Shown here: positions 11,289 to 23,232 of the stretch, piece by piece
Layout: each line of letters begins with the position of its first letter
Numbering within the stretch: the stretch's first letter is position 1
Origin: Imbricaverruca yamaguchii
Lineage: Eukaryota; Arthropoda; Thecostraca; Neoverrucidae
DNA: 64,000 nt
Assembly: GCA_034440575.1 (NCBI GenBank)
Contig: JAOTOL010001319.1
Coordinates: 186,001-250,000, forward strand
Direction: 5' to 3'
The notes under the pieces: generated by a model
The model's input: the letters and a program-made list of their open reading frames with translations, nothing else
Database searches by the model: none
Told to the model about the DNA's origin: nothing
Program-made: the position numbers and the translations under genes

Positions 11289-11399
11289 CAGGCCCGTGTC
11301 CATCACAGGGTGCCGTCACGTTCAGTGTCGTGCTCCATTCACAGTGACGTTTTCACAGTGTCGTGCTCCATTCACAAACACCGCCAGCACAAGCGTGCC

Positions 11400-11940
11400 A
11401 AAATAAACACGACGAAATTATTTACGTATTTGCCCGGAGGGTATTTCGGGGTGTCTTTGCGTCAGGAATGTGCGCCGACCAATGCAGGAGGCGGGCGTGC
11501 CGCGACCTTTGCCGACAGAGCCGAGGAATTTCCTGCAAGCCCACGCCAACTATGCCCGCTGCCTTTCACGTGTGTCGATGCCGATTCAGATATGCGTAAT
11601 GGGATCGTATTCCAGGCCTGTTGCGGTGTGTCATGTCTTGCTAGGCTGTGTCGAGGATCGTCGTGATTGCGGACTGTTGAGAACAATGAGCCCTGCCGCC
11701 ACGTCGGGTCGTGGGTCGCTTGCACAATCGTTACCAGGAGGGCATTAAAGGCAAATGGCGACACGTTCGCGCGTGTAATATTCTCCACCTGTCTGACGTT
11801 TAGAGGTTCGTGCTATGGTGCGATTGATATAGAAAGCCTGGTTTGGTGGCACGACGATGTCTCTGTTGTGATCACGTGACTTGAGCCTGCTGTTCCTCAA
11901 TGGTGTCACGTGCCTGTCTGCCGGCATTGCCAAGGAGGTT
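11400..11940. other. Unique spacer
   Basis: Neither strand carries a recognised gene, RNA or repeat. Confidence 0.4.
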
Positions 11941-12070
11941 CTTCCTTGGTTTTAAGGCCAATTAGGATGGGTCGCGGGCGAATAGTAGCGACAGGTGGGA
12001 CTCCAACCCACAACCTTTTGATTGTGAGACGATCACCTTACCCCTTAGCCCCCTCACTTCCGAGTCGAGG
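11941..12070 (-). mobile_element. tRNA-derived SINE, family A, partial, reverse orientation
   Basis: Read on the minus strand it has a head with GGCTAAGGGGTAAGGTG (A-box region) and GTGGGTTGGAGTCCCACC (B-box region). The linker CTGTCGCTACTATTCGCCC and the start GCGACC of the shared body follow. The 3' part is lost or diverged. It is homologous to the elements at 14115 and 43386. Confidence 0.8.
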
Positions 12071-12680
12071 CTCCGTTGTTAGCTCCCGGTCAGTGTGTGA
12101 GTCGTTCGTATGTACCCAAGCTGACCAAGCATCGGATGGTCCCTGCTACGAGAGTTGATTTTTTTTTAATGATGGGTGAGGCGAAATGCATGGAAGGCAA
12201 TAGGCACACCAAATTGGATTGTGGTTATTTAGAACAATGAAGCTTGAATGACAAATTCACTGCATAGGCTCCCATGTTAAATGTTGAGCTACTGGGAGGA
12301 AACCAACATTGAGGGGGCACTCGCCCCCTCAAAAGTTTTTTTTAAACAGCACCTCTGGTGCCTGTTCTTTGTTGTCATTCCAAATTTTGACTCCAGATAT
12401 TGGCATCAAACCTTGGCCATGTCAAACGGTGGGCTGCAGCTGCCTTCATTCATGTGGCACGCTGTGTTTGGTATGTACGTGTACCAACGGCCGGGACAAA
12501 AATAAGAACAGCAAACAAGGTGGAGCTGTTTGCTGGGCATATTTCGGGCGGCGCCGATCGATCTGTCAACCGTGTGTGATAGCGCAGCTGTCGGCCGCCG
12601 AGAATATCTCGCCGCTGGACGGCTGACCGGGAGTGACATATCGCAATGGCATGCGCCTGCCGGTTGGTGCGGTGATAGAC
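12071..12680. other. Unique spacer
   Basis: No gene is recognised. A T-run near 12161 and a T-rich tract near 12340 are the only low-complexity features. Confidence 0.4.
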
Positions 12681-13946
12681 TGTCAGTGTGATAGTGTTGG
12701 CGGCGAGCGAGTTGACAGATGATTGACGGTCCGTGTGATAGTGTTGACGGTGAGCGAGTTGACAGATGATTGACGGTCAGTGTGATAGTGTTGACGGTGA
12801 GCGAGTTGACAGATGATTGACGGTCCGTGTGATAGTGTTGACGGTGAGCGAGTTGACAGATGATTGACGGTCCGTGTGATAGTGTTGACGGTGAGCGAGT
12901 TGACAGATGATTGACAGTCCGTGTGATGGTGTTGACGGCGAGCGAGTTGACAGATGATTGACGGTGTGTGATAGTGTTGACGGTGAGCGAGTTGAAGATG
13001 ATTGACGGTCCGTGTGATAGTGTTGACGGTGAGCGAGTTGACAGATGATTGACGGTCCGTGTGATAGTGTTGACGGTGAGCGAGTTGACAGATGATTGAC
13101 GGTCCGTGTGATAGTGTTGACGGCGAGCGAGTTGACAGATGATTGACGGTGTGTGATAGTGTTGACGGTGAGCGAGTTGACATGATTGACGGTGTGTGAT
13201 GGTGTTGACGGTGAGCGAGTTGCAGATGATTGACGGTCCGTGTGATAGTGTTGACGGTGAGCGAGTTGACAGATGATTGACGGTCCGTGTGATAGTGTTG
13301 ACGGTGAGCGAGTTGACAGATGATTGACGGTCCGTGTGATAGTGTTGACGGTGAGCGAGTTGACAGATGATTGACGGTCCGTGTGATAGTGTTGACGGTG
13401 AGCGAGTTGACAGATGATTGACGGTCCGTGTGATAGTGTTGACGGTGAGCGAGTTGACAGATGATTGACGGTCCGTGTGATAGTGTTGACGGTGAGCGAG
13501 TTGACAGATGATTGACGGTCCGTGTGATAGTGTTGACGGTGAGCGAGTTGACAGATGATTGACGGTCCGTGTGATAGTGTTGACGGTGAGCGAGTTGACA
13601 GATGATTGACGGTCCGTGTGATAGTGTTGACGGTGAGCGAGTTGACAGATGATTGACGGTCCGTGTGATAGTGTTGACGGTGAGCGAGTTGACAGATGAT
13701 TGACGGTCCGTGTGATAGTGTTGACGGTGAGCGAGTTGACAGATGATTGACGGTCCGTGTGATAGTGTTGACGGCGAGCGAGTTGACAGATGATTGACGG
13801 TCCGTGTGATAGTGTTGACGGTGAGCGAGTTGACAGATGATTGACGGTCCGTGTGATAGTGTTGACGGCGAGCGAGTTGACAGATGATTGACGGTCCGTG
13901 TGATAGTGTTGACGGCGAGCGAGTTGACAGATGATTGACGGTCGGA
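12681..13946. repeat. 47-bp minisatellite, about 27 copies
   Basis: The unit contains GTGAGCGAGTTGACAGATGA followed by TTGACGGTCCGTGTGATAGTGTTGACG. A GTGAGC/GCGAGC variant and short deletions of 1-5 bp are scattered among copies. The minus strand has no stop in any phase of the unit, which creates a spurious 540-codon frame (12406-14028). Confidence 0.95.
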
Positions 13947-14114
13947 GCTGTGATGATCGTCGCAAGGTTTGGTGACACGGCGCCACGACGGTTGAAGCGG
14001 GCCCCGCCGAGGGGGTCATGGGGCGCATGTGACTGTCGTTGAGGAATTTAGCAACGGGGTGCTCTTGTGGGTGCGCATGGAGGGAACACGCTTAGCAGTT
14101 CACATGAGGGAGAC

Positions 14115-14283
14115 GAGTGGTCTAGGGGTAAGTTGCTTGTCTCACCATCGAAATAGTAGCGACAGGTGCGACGAGTCTCACCGGTCGCTACTTTTCGCCC
14201 GCGACCAATCGGCGTGAGAGATTGGCGACGCTACATAACTCAACGGTCGATGTGTCGTAAAGCCAATAACCAACCAACCAACC
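14115..14283 (+). mobile_element. tRNA-derived SINE, family A, with (AACC)n tail
   Basis: A degenerate tRNA head (GTCTAGGGGTAAGTTGCTTG) leads into the linker CGGTCGCTACTTTTCGCCCG. The shared body GCGACCAATCGGCGTGAGAG and a 3' end ...GTCGTAAAGCCAATAACC with an (AACC)n tail follow. The B-box region is disturbed by a local duplication. The last ~50 bp correspond to the micro-retroposon inserts elsewhere in the window. Confidence 0.85.
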
Positions 14284-14343
14284 ATCGCCCATTACGCATG
14301 CACATACACACCAGCAATCATTCAGTTTATTCATTCCCTCGCC

Positions 14344-14904
<561 letters not shown>

Positions 14905-15980
14905 CGCCGCTATCGACACGATACGGCCGCCGCTGTCGATACTGCCGCCGCTGTCGGTACGATACGGCCGCCGCTGGATACGCCCCGCCGCCGCTATCGA
15001 CACGATACCCGCCGCCGCTGTCGGTACGATACGGCCGCCGCTGTGGATACTGCCACCGCTATCGACACGATACGGCCGCCGCTGTGGATACTGCCGCCGC
15101 TATCGACACGATACGGCCGCCGCTGTGGATACTGCCACCGCCGCCGCTATCGACACGATACGGCCGCCGCTGTGGATACTGCCGCCGCCGCCGCTATCGA
15201 CACGATACGGCCGCCGCTGTGGATACTGCCACCGCCGCCGCTATCGAACGATACGGCCGCCGCTGTGGATACCGCCGCCGCTGTCGGCACGATACGGCCG
15301 CCGTCTGGATAGCCACCGCCGCCGCTATCGACACGATACGGCCGCCGCTCTGGATACTGCCACCGCCGCCGCTATCGACACGATACGGCCGCCGCTGTGG
15401 ATACTGCCGCCGCTATCGACACGATACGGCCGCCGCTGTGGATACTGCCACCGCCGCCGCTATCGACACGATACGGCCGCCGCTCTGGATACGGCCGCCG
15501 CTATCGACACGATACGGCCGCCGCTCTGGATACGGCCGCCGCTGTGGATACTGCCACCGCCGCCGCTATCGACACGATACGGCCGCCGCTGTGGATACTG
15601 CCGCCGCTATCGACACGATACGGCCGCCGCTGCGGATACTGCCACCGCCGCCGCTATCGACACGATACGGCCGCCGCTTGGATACTGCCACCGCCGCCGT
15701 AGCACGATACGGCCGCCGTGTGGATATGCCACCGCCGCCGCTATCGACACGATACGGCCGCCGCTTGGATACTGCCACCGCCGCCGCTATCGACACGATA
15801 CGGCCGCCGCTGCGGATACTGCCACCGCCGCCGCTATCGACACGATACTGCCGCCGCCATCGACACGATACGGCCGCCGCTGTGGATACTGCCACCGCCG
15901 CCGCTATCGACACGATACGGCCGCCGCTGTGGATACTCCACCGCCGCCGCTATCGACACGATACGGCCGCCGCTGTCGGT
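14905..15980. repeat. 41-47-bp GC-rich minisatellite, about 24 copies
   Basis: The core ATCGACACGATACGGCCGCC is followed by GCTGTGGATACTGCC and a variable number of CCG triplets. The CCG run length sets the unit length (41, 44 or 47). Variants TGTGG, TCTGG and TGCGG are interspersed. Confidence 0.95.
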
Positions 15981-16061
15981 ACGGCTGCCGGTGCTGTGCA
16001 GTCGGGTGCTGCCGCACTACAGGCGTGCGTAGTCGACGGGGCCGCCACCTGGCCGCGGGGG

Positions 16062-16345
16062 CCTCGGCAAAGCTGCCGGTGTGCACCCTGACCGGGCCGC
16101 CACTGGGGCCTCAGCAAAGCTGCCGGTGTGCACCCTGACCGGGCCGCCACTGGGCCTCAGCAAGGCTGCCGGTGTGCACCCTGACCGGGCCGCCACTGGG
16201 GCCTCAGCAAGGCTGCCGGTGTGCACCCTGACCGGGCCGCCACTGGGGCCTCAGCAAGGCTGCCGGTGTGCACCCTGACTGGGCCGCCACTGGGGCCTCA
16301 GCAAAGCTGCCGGTGTGCACCCTGACTGGGGCTCGGTGTGGGCCA
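16062..16345. repeat. 47/48-bp minisatellite, about 6 copies
   Basis: The unit contains GCTGCCGGTGTGCACCCTGA followed by CCGGGCCGCCACTGGGGCCTCAGCAA(A/G). Adjacent copies differ only at a few positions. Confidence 0.93.
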
Positions 16346-16411
16346 AGTTGTGTTGAGTCCGGGACCGAGAGCGTCTCTGTTGTTCAGCGCTGTGTAGCGT
16401 GGCCGGTGTCA

Positions 16412-16740
16412 GAGAGGGCGCTGTTGTTATTGTCGCAGCGGTTCCGAGAGGGCTCCGTTGCCATTGTCGCAGCGGCTACGAGCGGGCTGCGTTGTTCTTG
16501 TCGCAGCGGGTACGAAAGGGCTGTTTTTTATTGTCGCATCGGCTCCGGGAGCCGCTGCGTTATCGCTGTTGCAGCGGCTCCTGGAGGGGTCCGTTGTTAT
16601 TGCCGCAGCTGCTCCGGGAGGGGCTCCTTTGTTATTGTCGCAGTGGCTCCAGGAGGGCTTCGTTTTTTTATCGCAGCGTATCCGAGGGGGCTCCGTTGTC
16701 ATTGTCACAGCGGATCCGGGAGGGCTCAGTTGGCGCAGCA
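16412..16740. repeat. ~35-bp degenerate minisatellite
   Basis: About 9 diverged copies carry GAGGGCTCCGTTGTTATTGT followed by CGCAGCGG. Divergence is far greater than in the neighbouring arrays, so this one is older. Confidence 0.85.
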
Positions 16741-16744
16741 TGTT

Positions 16745-17155
16745 CAGGCTCCGTAAGCGGCCGGTCGCACAGCATGCTGGGTACTCCGGAAGGACACAAT
16801 TCTGCTGCGTTGCGGGGCTGACGGAGGGACTCAGTGCGCAACACCTCAGCGAGACGCAGCAGAAGCCTGCGGGGGTGTGCGTGCCCAATACTTACCCCTG
16901 TGCGAAGACGTCACTTCGGGCGCAGTTCAGTCTCGTTACGGGAAGTATTGGGGGATGAATCCCCCTTCATACAATCGGGACAGCTATTCCACTTCCTTGC
17001 AGAAGTCAAGTTTGCGGTGGTGTATACGCCCCATTAATACGACAGGTATGTGGTAGAACTGGTATGGTTATGCTGTATATCACGACAGTGGATTTTGCAA
17101 TGCCACATTGAGTACCAACTTCCGTTCTACAGCCTGATATGAGTGACTATGTTAT
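16745..17155. other. Unique spacer
   Basis: No gene, RNA or repeat is recognised. Confidence 0.4.
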
Positions 17156-17216
17156 GGGCGCTGCATGACCTCTGCAGTCGATGCGCCCTTAAACCCCAAT
17201 GACCAACCAACCAACC
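17156..17216 (+). mobile_element. Micro-retroposon insert without visible duplication
   Basis: GGGCGCTGCATGACC starts the copy, GTCGATGCGCCCTTAAACC lies in the middle, and it ends CAATGACC plus an (AACC) tail. It has the same 5' boundary as the 52-bp copies at 51880 and 58985. No target-site duplication was found, perhaps because the next 45 bp (17217-17261) consist of a 20-bp tandem duplication. Confidence 0.65.
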
Positions 17217-17339
17217 TGCGGGGTGGGCTGTCCCGCCTGCGGGGTGGGCTGTCCCGTGACCCCACACGGCGCCCCGGGCGGATGGCGGCGGCGCAGGTGC
17301 GCCAAAGCCGGGTCACAGTGAAGACTCTGGCAGGTGCGC

Positions 17340-17560
17340 GCCACGCTCCAGATGGCGCAGGGGAGGCGATCCCGGCGGACAGGCGCGCCGCTCCAGATGG
17401 CGCAGGGGAGGCGATCCCGGCGGACAGGCGCGCCGCTCCAGATGGCGCAGGGGAGGCGATCCAGGCGGACAGGCGCGCCGCTCCAGATGGCGCAGGGGAG
17501 GCGATCCCGGCGGACAGGCGCGCCGCTCCAGTCGGACAGGCGCGCCGCTCCAGTCGGACG
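17340..17560. repeat. 45-bp minisatellite, 4 copies plus two 22-bp partial units
   Basis: The unit contains GCTCCAGATGGCGCAGGGGA followed by GGCGATCC(C/A)GGCGGACAGGCGCGCC. At the right end two shortened units (GCTCCAGTCGGACAGGCGCG) repeat. Confidence 0.93.
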
Positions 17561-18234
17561 TGCTGATCGTGTCTTCTGCATGACACTGTCGGGCATGCCG
17601 GGCGGCCCGGCCGACGCCGGCCGGAAATGCTGGCCATGCTCTGCCGGACACCGTCCACCGGTGCTGCCGTCGTGGAGCGGGGCACGCCCGCCAAGCCGTC
17701 TTCATGTGTCGATAGTCGCGCCGCCAGTCGCCGCTGTCTCGAGACAAGTGGAGTGATACGATTTTGACGTCCTACCTGCGTTCCCCTGCGTCTGATAGTT
17801 GAACGCATTGTGGTCGTGGCAGCGACTAGCGGTGTTTTTGTGTTTTTTTATAGTGATAGTTTGGATGATTGAAGTTGTCCTTGGATCACAGAAATCGATC
17901 TCGAAGTACAGTCCTGCGTTATAATGTCTCCCCCAGGTTTCGGATTGGCAGATTTATTCCAGCGTGCTATCATTTTTGCTGAGAATCGAATAGAGGCAGC
18001 AGAAATCACGATTCCCCGAAAGGTCGCCAAGGGATTCCGCAAGATTGAGGAGTAAATGCTCGTTTCGGCAAAGGCTCCTGCAATTTCGAGAATGACAGGT
18101 TTCGGTTCTCTATTTGTAATATTTGTAATATTTGTAGTATTGCAATATTTGTACAGTGCTACAAGCCAGTGCGTCGGTGAACGCTGCAATCTTGTACGGG
18201 TACGTTTTCCCGTTGGTTAGTGGTAAGCACATGC
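17561..18234. other. Unique spacer
   Basis: No gene is recognised. A short (TTTGTAATA) repeat lies at about 18113-18140. Confidence 0.4.
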
Positions 18235-18458
18235 TAAATAGTGGTGCGCATGATGAGCGATGGAATACCCTGGTCACGGGCGCAACGTGCTAAGTGGTGG
18301 TGTACATCCTGGGCAATGGAATGCCTTGGCCACAGGCGCAACATACTAAGTCGTGGTGCGCATGAAGGGCAATGAAATGCTCTGGTCACGGGCGCAACAT
18401 GACAAGTAGTGTTGTACATCCTGGGCGATGGAATGCCCTGGTCACGAGCGCGACATGA
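18235..18458. repeat. 56-bp minisatellite, 4 diverged copies
   Basis: Four consecutive 56-bp units share GGGC(A/G)ATGGAATGCC(C/T)TGG and GGCGCAACAT. They differ at roughly a fifth of positions, so the array is old. Confidence 0.88.
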
Positions 18459-18570
18459 CTAGGGTGGCCGGCGCGCTTTGAACACCAAGCCGCTGTCGCT
18501 GCCGTCGTCGCCACCGGGTGGTCGTAGGCAGCGGAACGAATCCCCGCGACACCCCTCTCTGCCACCTACC

Positions 18571-18846
18571 GGCCCCTGCACCAGCCCCTGCCCCTGCCCC
18601 TGCCCCCGCCCCTGCCCCTGCCCCTGCCCCTGCCCTGCCCCTGCCCCTGCCCCTGCCCCTGCCCCTGCCCCCGCCCCTGCCCCTGCCCCTGCCCCTGCCC
18701 CTGCCCCCCTGCCCCCTGCCCCTGGCCTGCCTCCCCCGCCCCTGCCCCTGCCCCTGCCCCCTGCCCCTGCCCCCTGCCCCCGCCCCTGCCCCTGCCCCTG
18801 CCCCTGCCCCTGCCCCTGCCCCTGCCCCTGCCCCTGCCCCTGCCCA
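18571..18846. repeat. CCCCTG hexanucleotide tract
   Basis: About 45 copies of CCCCTG, with CCCCCG variants and one disrupted centre near 18705-18740. Plus-strand frames read poly(Pro-Ala) or poly(Pro-Leu/Cys). I regard these as non-coding. Confidence 0.97.
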
Positions 18847-20160
18847 CGGTCAGCATGTCGCCGCGCGCCGTGTGGCCGTCTTGGGACGCCGGCAGCGCGG
18901 ATCTGTCATGCCTCGCGAGCGGTTCGTATCGCGCAGACGGCGTCTCGGTGAATAACGACGCGTCCGGAAGGGTTTTCCCGAGTGTCTGCGTACAGCTGGC
19001 CGGAAGGCAATTCCAGTTAATCGCCTGGCCGGCATAACGAGCATTCGGATGGAACCGTACTAAGAATGGGCTCGCGAGAGCGAGACTGGAACAATCGTTC
19101 CGGCTCTGCGTGCGGCCCGGCTGATTGTGGGCATGCAACGGGAGGGCGAGATGCGCATCTGCCGGCGCGGCTCCCCGAGTCGGAGCGTGCTATGCAGAAT
19201 CAGCTCCTTTGTCTCCAGCGAGTATCAACGGCACGGCGAATTTCCCGGAATCAAGATTGAAATAGAAACATTTGAATAATCAGTTGAACGATGCAAAACG
19301 AAATACTGCGACAATTTCTGTCGTCTGCCAAAGTATTTACAAAAGTGATCCTGGAAAAACAGTAATGATGATGCCTTGCTGATGTCAGTTTTCTTCGAAG
19401 ATTTACCATTTCGAGACTGATGGCAATCGCCGGTCCACCACTGGCTTCTTCTGTTCGCTACCACTTGACCATCTCGTCTGCCTCGAAACCAGAGTCAAGT
19501 CTCGGGTCATGAACGGTCGGAAATAATGATATGCCTGACGTCGGTTTTAGCGTGCTGTGCAACCCAGTGAAGATGTATCGGGCATAAAATGTGTCATGTG
19601 CACGACTATCCTCACGGTGTTTGCAAGTCACTCGACACCAACAGTGCGAACTGTCTCAGGCGCGAGGCGAGGCGACGGCGATTACATGGCGCGTTTTGTG
19701 ATACTTCCCCACTATTTATCACCGAACCAGCTTTCTATTTTTAACACCCAGCTGACTTTTGCATCCGTCGTGCTGAAATATGTTGTGGATCGACAGCCGT
19801 AAACGTCATGCGCACGTTGGTGCCGGTATGTGCTCATGGGGCCGTATGTGCGGATGGTGCCGATATGAGCACATTTGTGCCGGAATGTGAACGCGATGCA
19901 CTGTGTGCCCGCATCCTGTTCCGCGCCGTAGTTGCAAGTCACTATAGTCGGTTTGAGATTGAATGTATTCGAAGCAATAACGAGCGGTCGCTTACGAGGC
20001 CATCCGTCATGTGCCGTGTGAAAGAAACCGAGGTGCGCTGATGGCGCGAGCCACTCCGGAAGCTTTTCAGCGTGCTGCCGAGTTGCCCTGTACAGCTACC
20101 AACCACTTCCGGTCGGGTGGTGTGTGTGTGTGGGGCATCGGCCCGCATGTATCGCGCACA
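18847..20160. other. Unique spacer, GC-rich then mixed
   Basis: No exon or RNA is recognised. A short set of diverged repeats around GTGCCG(G/A)TATG occurs at about 19820-19890. Confidence 0.4.
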
Positions 20161-20164
20161 CCGG

Positions 20165-20358
20165 CCGAGCTGTTGTTTGTTTATTGGTTGGTTCACGACA
20201 CACTTTATGCACATTCACGGCTAATGGCGCCGCCCACACTGTTTCGCCGGTGGGCCGCGGGATTGGGAAATATCCTGAGTGGCGCTAGAGTCGAACCCGG
20301 GACCTTTGGTACCCATAGCCCGACACCTTAACCACTCGGCCATCCCCGCCCCCGGTCG
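20165..20358 (-). mobile_element. tRNA-derived SINE, family B, reverse orientation
   Basis: On the minus strand it has the A-box region GGCCGAGTGGTTAAGGTGT, the B box GGGTTCGACTCTAGCG, and the same body as 10373. It ends in a tail rich in (AAAC)/(CAAT). Flanks CGAGCTGTTG (left) and CGAGCCGTTG (right) probably are the duplicated target. Confidence 0.85.
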
Positions 20359-21120
20359 AGCCGTTGCTGTTTGGTGTGTCTGTGGAGGCTGTGCTGAGCC
20401 GCAGTGGGAGTCGGCTGGGCAGCCAACTGCCGGGTCGAACTCGTCTGTCCGTCTGAATGCCGACTCGAAAACGTGCCCGGTTCGAGAGCGCAAGGCGTTC
20501 CTCGCTGAGGCGTGTCCAGGTTGGTCGCCGAGGCTGATGTTCGGCGGTGTTCGCGTTGACTTGGGCAGCAGTGTTCGTCCAGGGGTGATGATGCCGAATG
20601 CCAAAGTGAGTTAATTTTTGTTGCTGTTCCTTCGTGGACCAAGTGCACCAAGTGAAAGGGCTCGCTGTACTTCGCAAATTCGGGATAGGCGCCACTTATT
20701 GGCGTGCAAAAGCTAGGCTATCGATTCGCCCTTCCATTCCCCCGCTACCTCGTCTTGGCGGAGCTCGACTTTTCACCAGAAATTGCTCTCACGACGCTCG
20801 CTTCCATTCCAGCTGTATTGGCAACTAGCTATTCCACACTAGTCACTAGCCTGGCCACGTCAGCTACCACTAGCCTGTCATCTAGCTAGGGTCAGAATGT
20901 AGGCGTCATCCAAGCAATGCACATCGTCCTCGCCAGCATATGTTATGCTGTAGACCACGCCATTCCACCCAACTTTGGTCGAGGCGCTTAGGCGTCATGC
21001 CTGGAATCACGCGACGTAAGATAAACGACCTTCCACCTTCATTGGTGGTCTAGATGATTTCTTACCGCCCCGATCCGTCACAACGAGTTAGCGAGTTACG
21101 CTATGGGCTATCGTTAATCG
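20359..21120. other. Unique spacer
   Basis: Nothing recognised except weak, diverged CTAGC-containing repeats at 20820-20890. Confidence 0.4.
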
Positions 21121-21368
21121 TGGTACCTCCATCGCCGGGCTTATGTGGTATCTCCATCGCCGGGTTACTGTGGTACCGCCACCGGGGTACGGTGATACCT
21201 CCATTACCGGGCTTATGCGGTACCTCCATCACCGGGCTACTGTGGTACCTCCATTACCGGGATTATGCGGTACCTTTATCACCGGGTTACTCCGATACCT
21301 CCATCATCGGGCTCCTGTGGTACCTCCATTACCGGGCTACCGTGGCACCTCAATCACCGGAGCATGGA
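21121..21368. repeat. 25-bp minisatellite, 10 copies
   Basis: The unit is GTACCTCCATYACCGGGCTA followed by CTGTG, with a two-way alternation of second halves (CTACTGTG and CTTATGCG). One copy is shortened to 22 bp. Confidence 0.93.
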
Positions 21369-21407
21369 GGGTGGTCAAAGCCAAATAACATATATAGCTA
21401 CCATAGT

Positions 21408-21745
21408 TCCTGTTTTAAAATGCTGAGCAAGGTTCTCGAAGTTCAGCGAAACGCATGCCAGTCCGCAGCGTCCGCGCAGCCAGATCAGAGACATATGCTG
21501 GATTTTCTCAATTATCTGCATACGTAGTCATAAAATCGACCGCATATTTCACAATGTGTGCGTAATAGCTTTGCGGTTTGACTTGCGCGACGATCTCCCG
21601 GTTCCCCCTGTGTGGGGTGATTTCATGAAGAGACCCAAATCCCTGTTTGCTTTGTCCACAAGCGTGTCCACGTGAGCCCGAAAAGTAAGTTTTTCGTCTA
21701 AAACTGCACCAGGACCACGCATGGTGCAGACTCCTTGGTTGCTGG
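21408..21745 (-). mobile_element. Reverse-transcriptase C-terminal fragment of a non-LTR retrotransposon
   Basis: Read from 21745 downward, one frame gives GAVLDEKLTFRAHVDTLVDK then ANRDLGLF. This fits the conserved segment (D-L-G-V-x-L-D-x-x-L-x-F-x-x-H) after the catalytic domain of CR1/Jockey-group elements. After a frameshift near 21630 it continues with NREIV and YYAHIVKYAVDF. After a second shift it gives IEKIQHMSLIWLRGRCGLA, matching the usual I-E-x-V-Q-R-x-F segment. At least two frameshifts and a stop make it dead. It is severed from any 5' part. Confidence 0.75.
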
Positions 21746-22029
21746 GACACCTATGGTATACGTATTTACACCACTATACACCTGTATACCTATTGTATGC
21801 ACACCAACTATTGTGTCTCACGTTGGGTATGATAGTTGGATGGCTTAGTTAGGCTGGGTTGGGTTAGTTTGTGCAGGTTGTTAGCATTTAGGGCAGGATG
21901 ACAAGTACGCTTTAGTGGGGTGATCCGTGGTCAAATTGAGCTTAGAAGCGAAGGATGTCGATCCATGCGATGCAGGCTGCGCCCGCACTTTTCACTGTGA
22001 CCTGAGCTCGACCTCGGCTCCAGCCTCTG
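21746..22029. other. Unique spacer with T/G-rich tract
   Basis: A tract of GGTTGGGTTAG-like strings at about 21845-21890 is weakly telomere-like but too irregular to call. Confidence 0.4.
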
Positions 22030-22703
22030 TCCCGGCCCCGGCCCCGGCCCCGGCTCCGGCCCCGGCCCCGGCCCCGGCCCCGGCCCCGGCCCCGGCCCCG
22101 GCCCCGGCCCGGCCCCGGCCCCGGCCCCGGCCCCGGCCCCGGCCCCGGCCCCGGCCCCGGCCCCGGCCCTTCGGCCCGGCCCGGCCCCGGCCCGGCCCGG
22201 CCCGGCCCCGGCCCCGGCCCGGCCCCGGCCCCGGCCCGGCCCCGGCCCGCCCGGCCCCGGCCCCGGCCCCGGCCCGGCCCCGGCCCCGGCTCCCGGCCCC
22301 GGCCCCGGCCCCGGCCCCGGCCCCGGATCCGGCCCCGGCTCCGGCTCCTTCTCCCGGCCCCGGGCCCGGCCCCGGCCCCGGCTCCGGCTCCGGCCCCGGC
22401 CCCGGCCCCGGCCCCGGCTCCGGCCCCGGCTCCGGCCCCTCCCGGCCCCGGCCCCGGCCCCGGCTCCGGCCCCGGCTCCGCCCCGGCTCGCCCCGGCTCC
22501 GGCCCCGGCTCCGGCTCCGGCTCCGGCCCCCCCCGGCCCCGGCTCCTGCCCCGGCTCCGGCCCCGGCCCCGGCCCCGGCCCCGGCCCTGCCCGGCCCCGG
22601 CCCCGGCTCCTGCCCCGGCCCCGGCCCCGGTCGGCCTTCTGGCTCCTGCCCCGGCCCGGCCCCGGCCCCGGCCCCGGCCCCGGCCCCCGACCCCGGCCCC
22701 GGC
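22030..22703. repeat. GGCCCC (GGGGCC complement) hexanucleotide expansion, ~670 bp
   Basis: The tract is built from CCGGCC/CCCCGG hexamers with CCGGCT variants and small phase shifts. The plus strand reads Pro-Ala, Pro-Arg or Gly-Pro. The minus strand reads Gly-Ala, Gly-Arg or Gly-Pro. Stops are absent in every frame. The G-rich minus strand can form G-quadruplexes. No gene is implied. Confidence 0.97.
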
Positions 22704-23139
22704 CAGCCGCCGCCGGGCCAGTGTACCCGAGTTGAGTGGCCGGCGCCGGGGCGGTGCAACGCAGGCGGCGCCGCCACTCATCTGCCGACAGGCGGGCCGC
22801 CAGCCATTGTTGCTCGCCGTTCCGTGCAGAAGCGGCTCGTGTCGGTGCTCGGCGGCCCGGTGGCACGGGCCGAGACGCGGCCCCACTGACGCAACGCCGC
22901 GCGCTCCGGCGGCGCCCAAGCGCGTCGGGCCGGCTTCCACGCCGGCTCGAGGCACGATCTTCACGCCCTGGGCTGGCGTGAAGACCATGGACGCGAATGG
23001 CGGCGTTCGCGTCGGGCGGCGGTGTGGGAGCGAGCGACTGGCGCAGTCGGGAGAGACGTGTGTGCCGTCGGTCGTCGCGCGATTCGTGTGATACGGACCG
23101 GCACGTTTTGCATGTGTGACGCGTGCACGCCTTCAACTA
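22704..23139. other. GC-rich spacer
   Basis: Unique and CpG-rich. A 9-bp inverted repeat CTTCACGCC...GGCGTGAAG lies around 22960-22983. No gene is recognised. Confidence 0.4.
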
Positions 23140-23232
23140 CCTAACCTAACCTAACCTAACCTAACCTAACCTAACCTAACCTAGCCTAACCTAACCTAAC
23201 CTAACCTAACCTAACCTAACCTAACCTAACCT
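23140..23232. repeat. Interstitial arthropod telomere repeat (CCTAA)n / (TTAGG)n
   Basis: About 18 pentamers, with a single CCTAG variant. TTAGG is the ancestral telomere unit of arthropods. Unique DNA follows on both sides, so this is an internal block, not the chromosome end. Confidence 0.97.

Noticed and set aside
12406..14028. 540-codon minus-strand frame as a gene
   Set aside because: It is the 47-bp array plus flanks. A period not divisible by 3 with no stop in any phase explains it completely.
21845..21890. Second telomeric block in opposite orientation to 23140
   Set aside because: The strings are irregular (TTAGG, TTGGG, TTAGT) with no consistent pentamer period.
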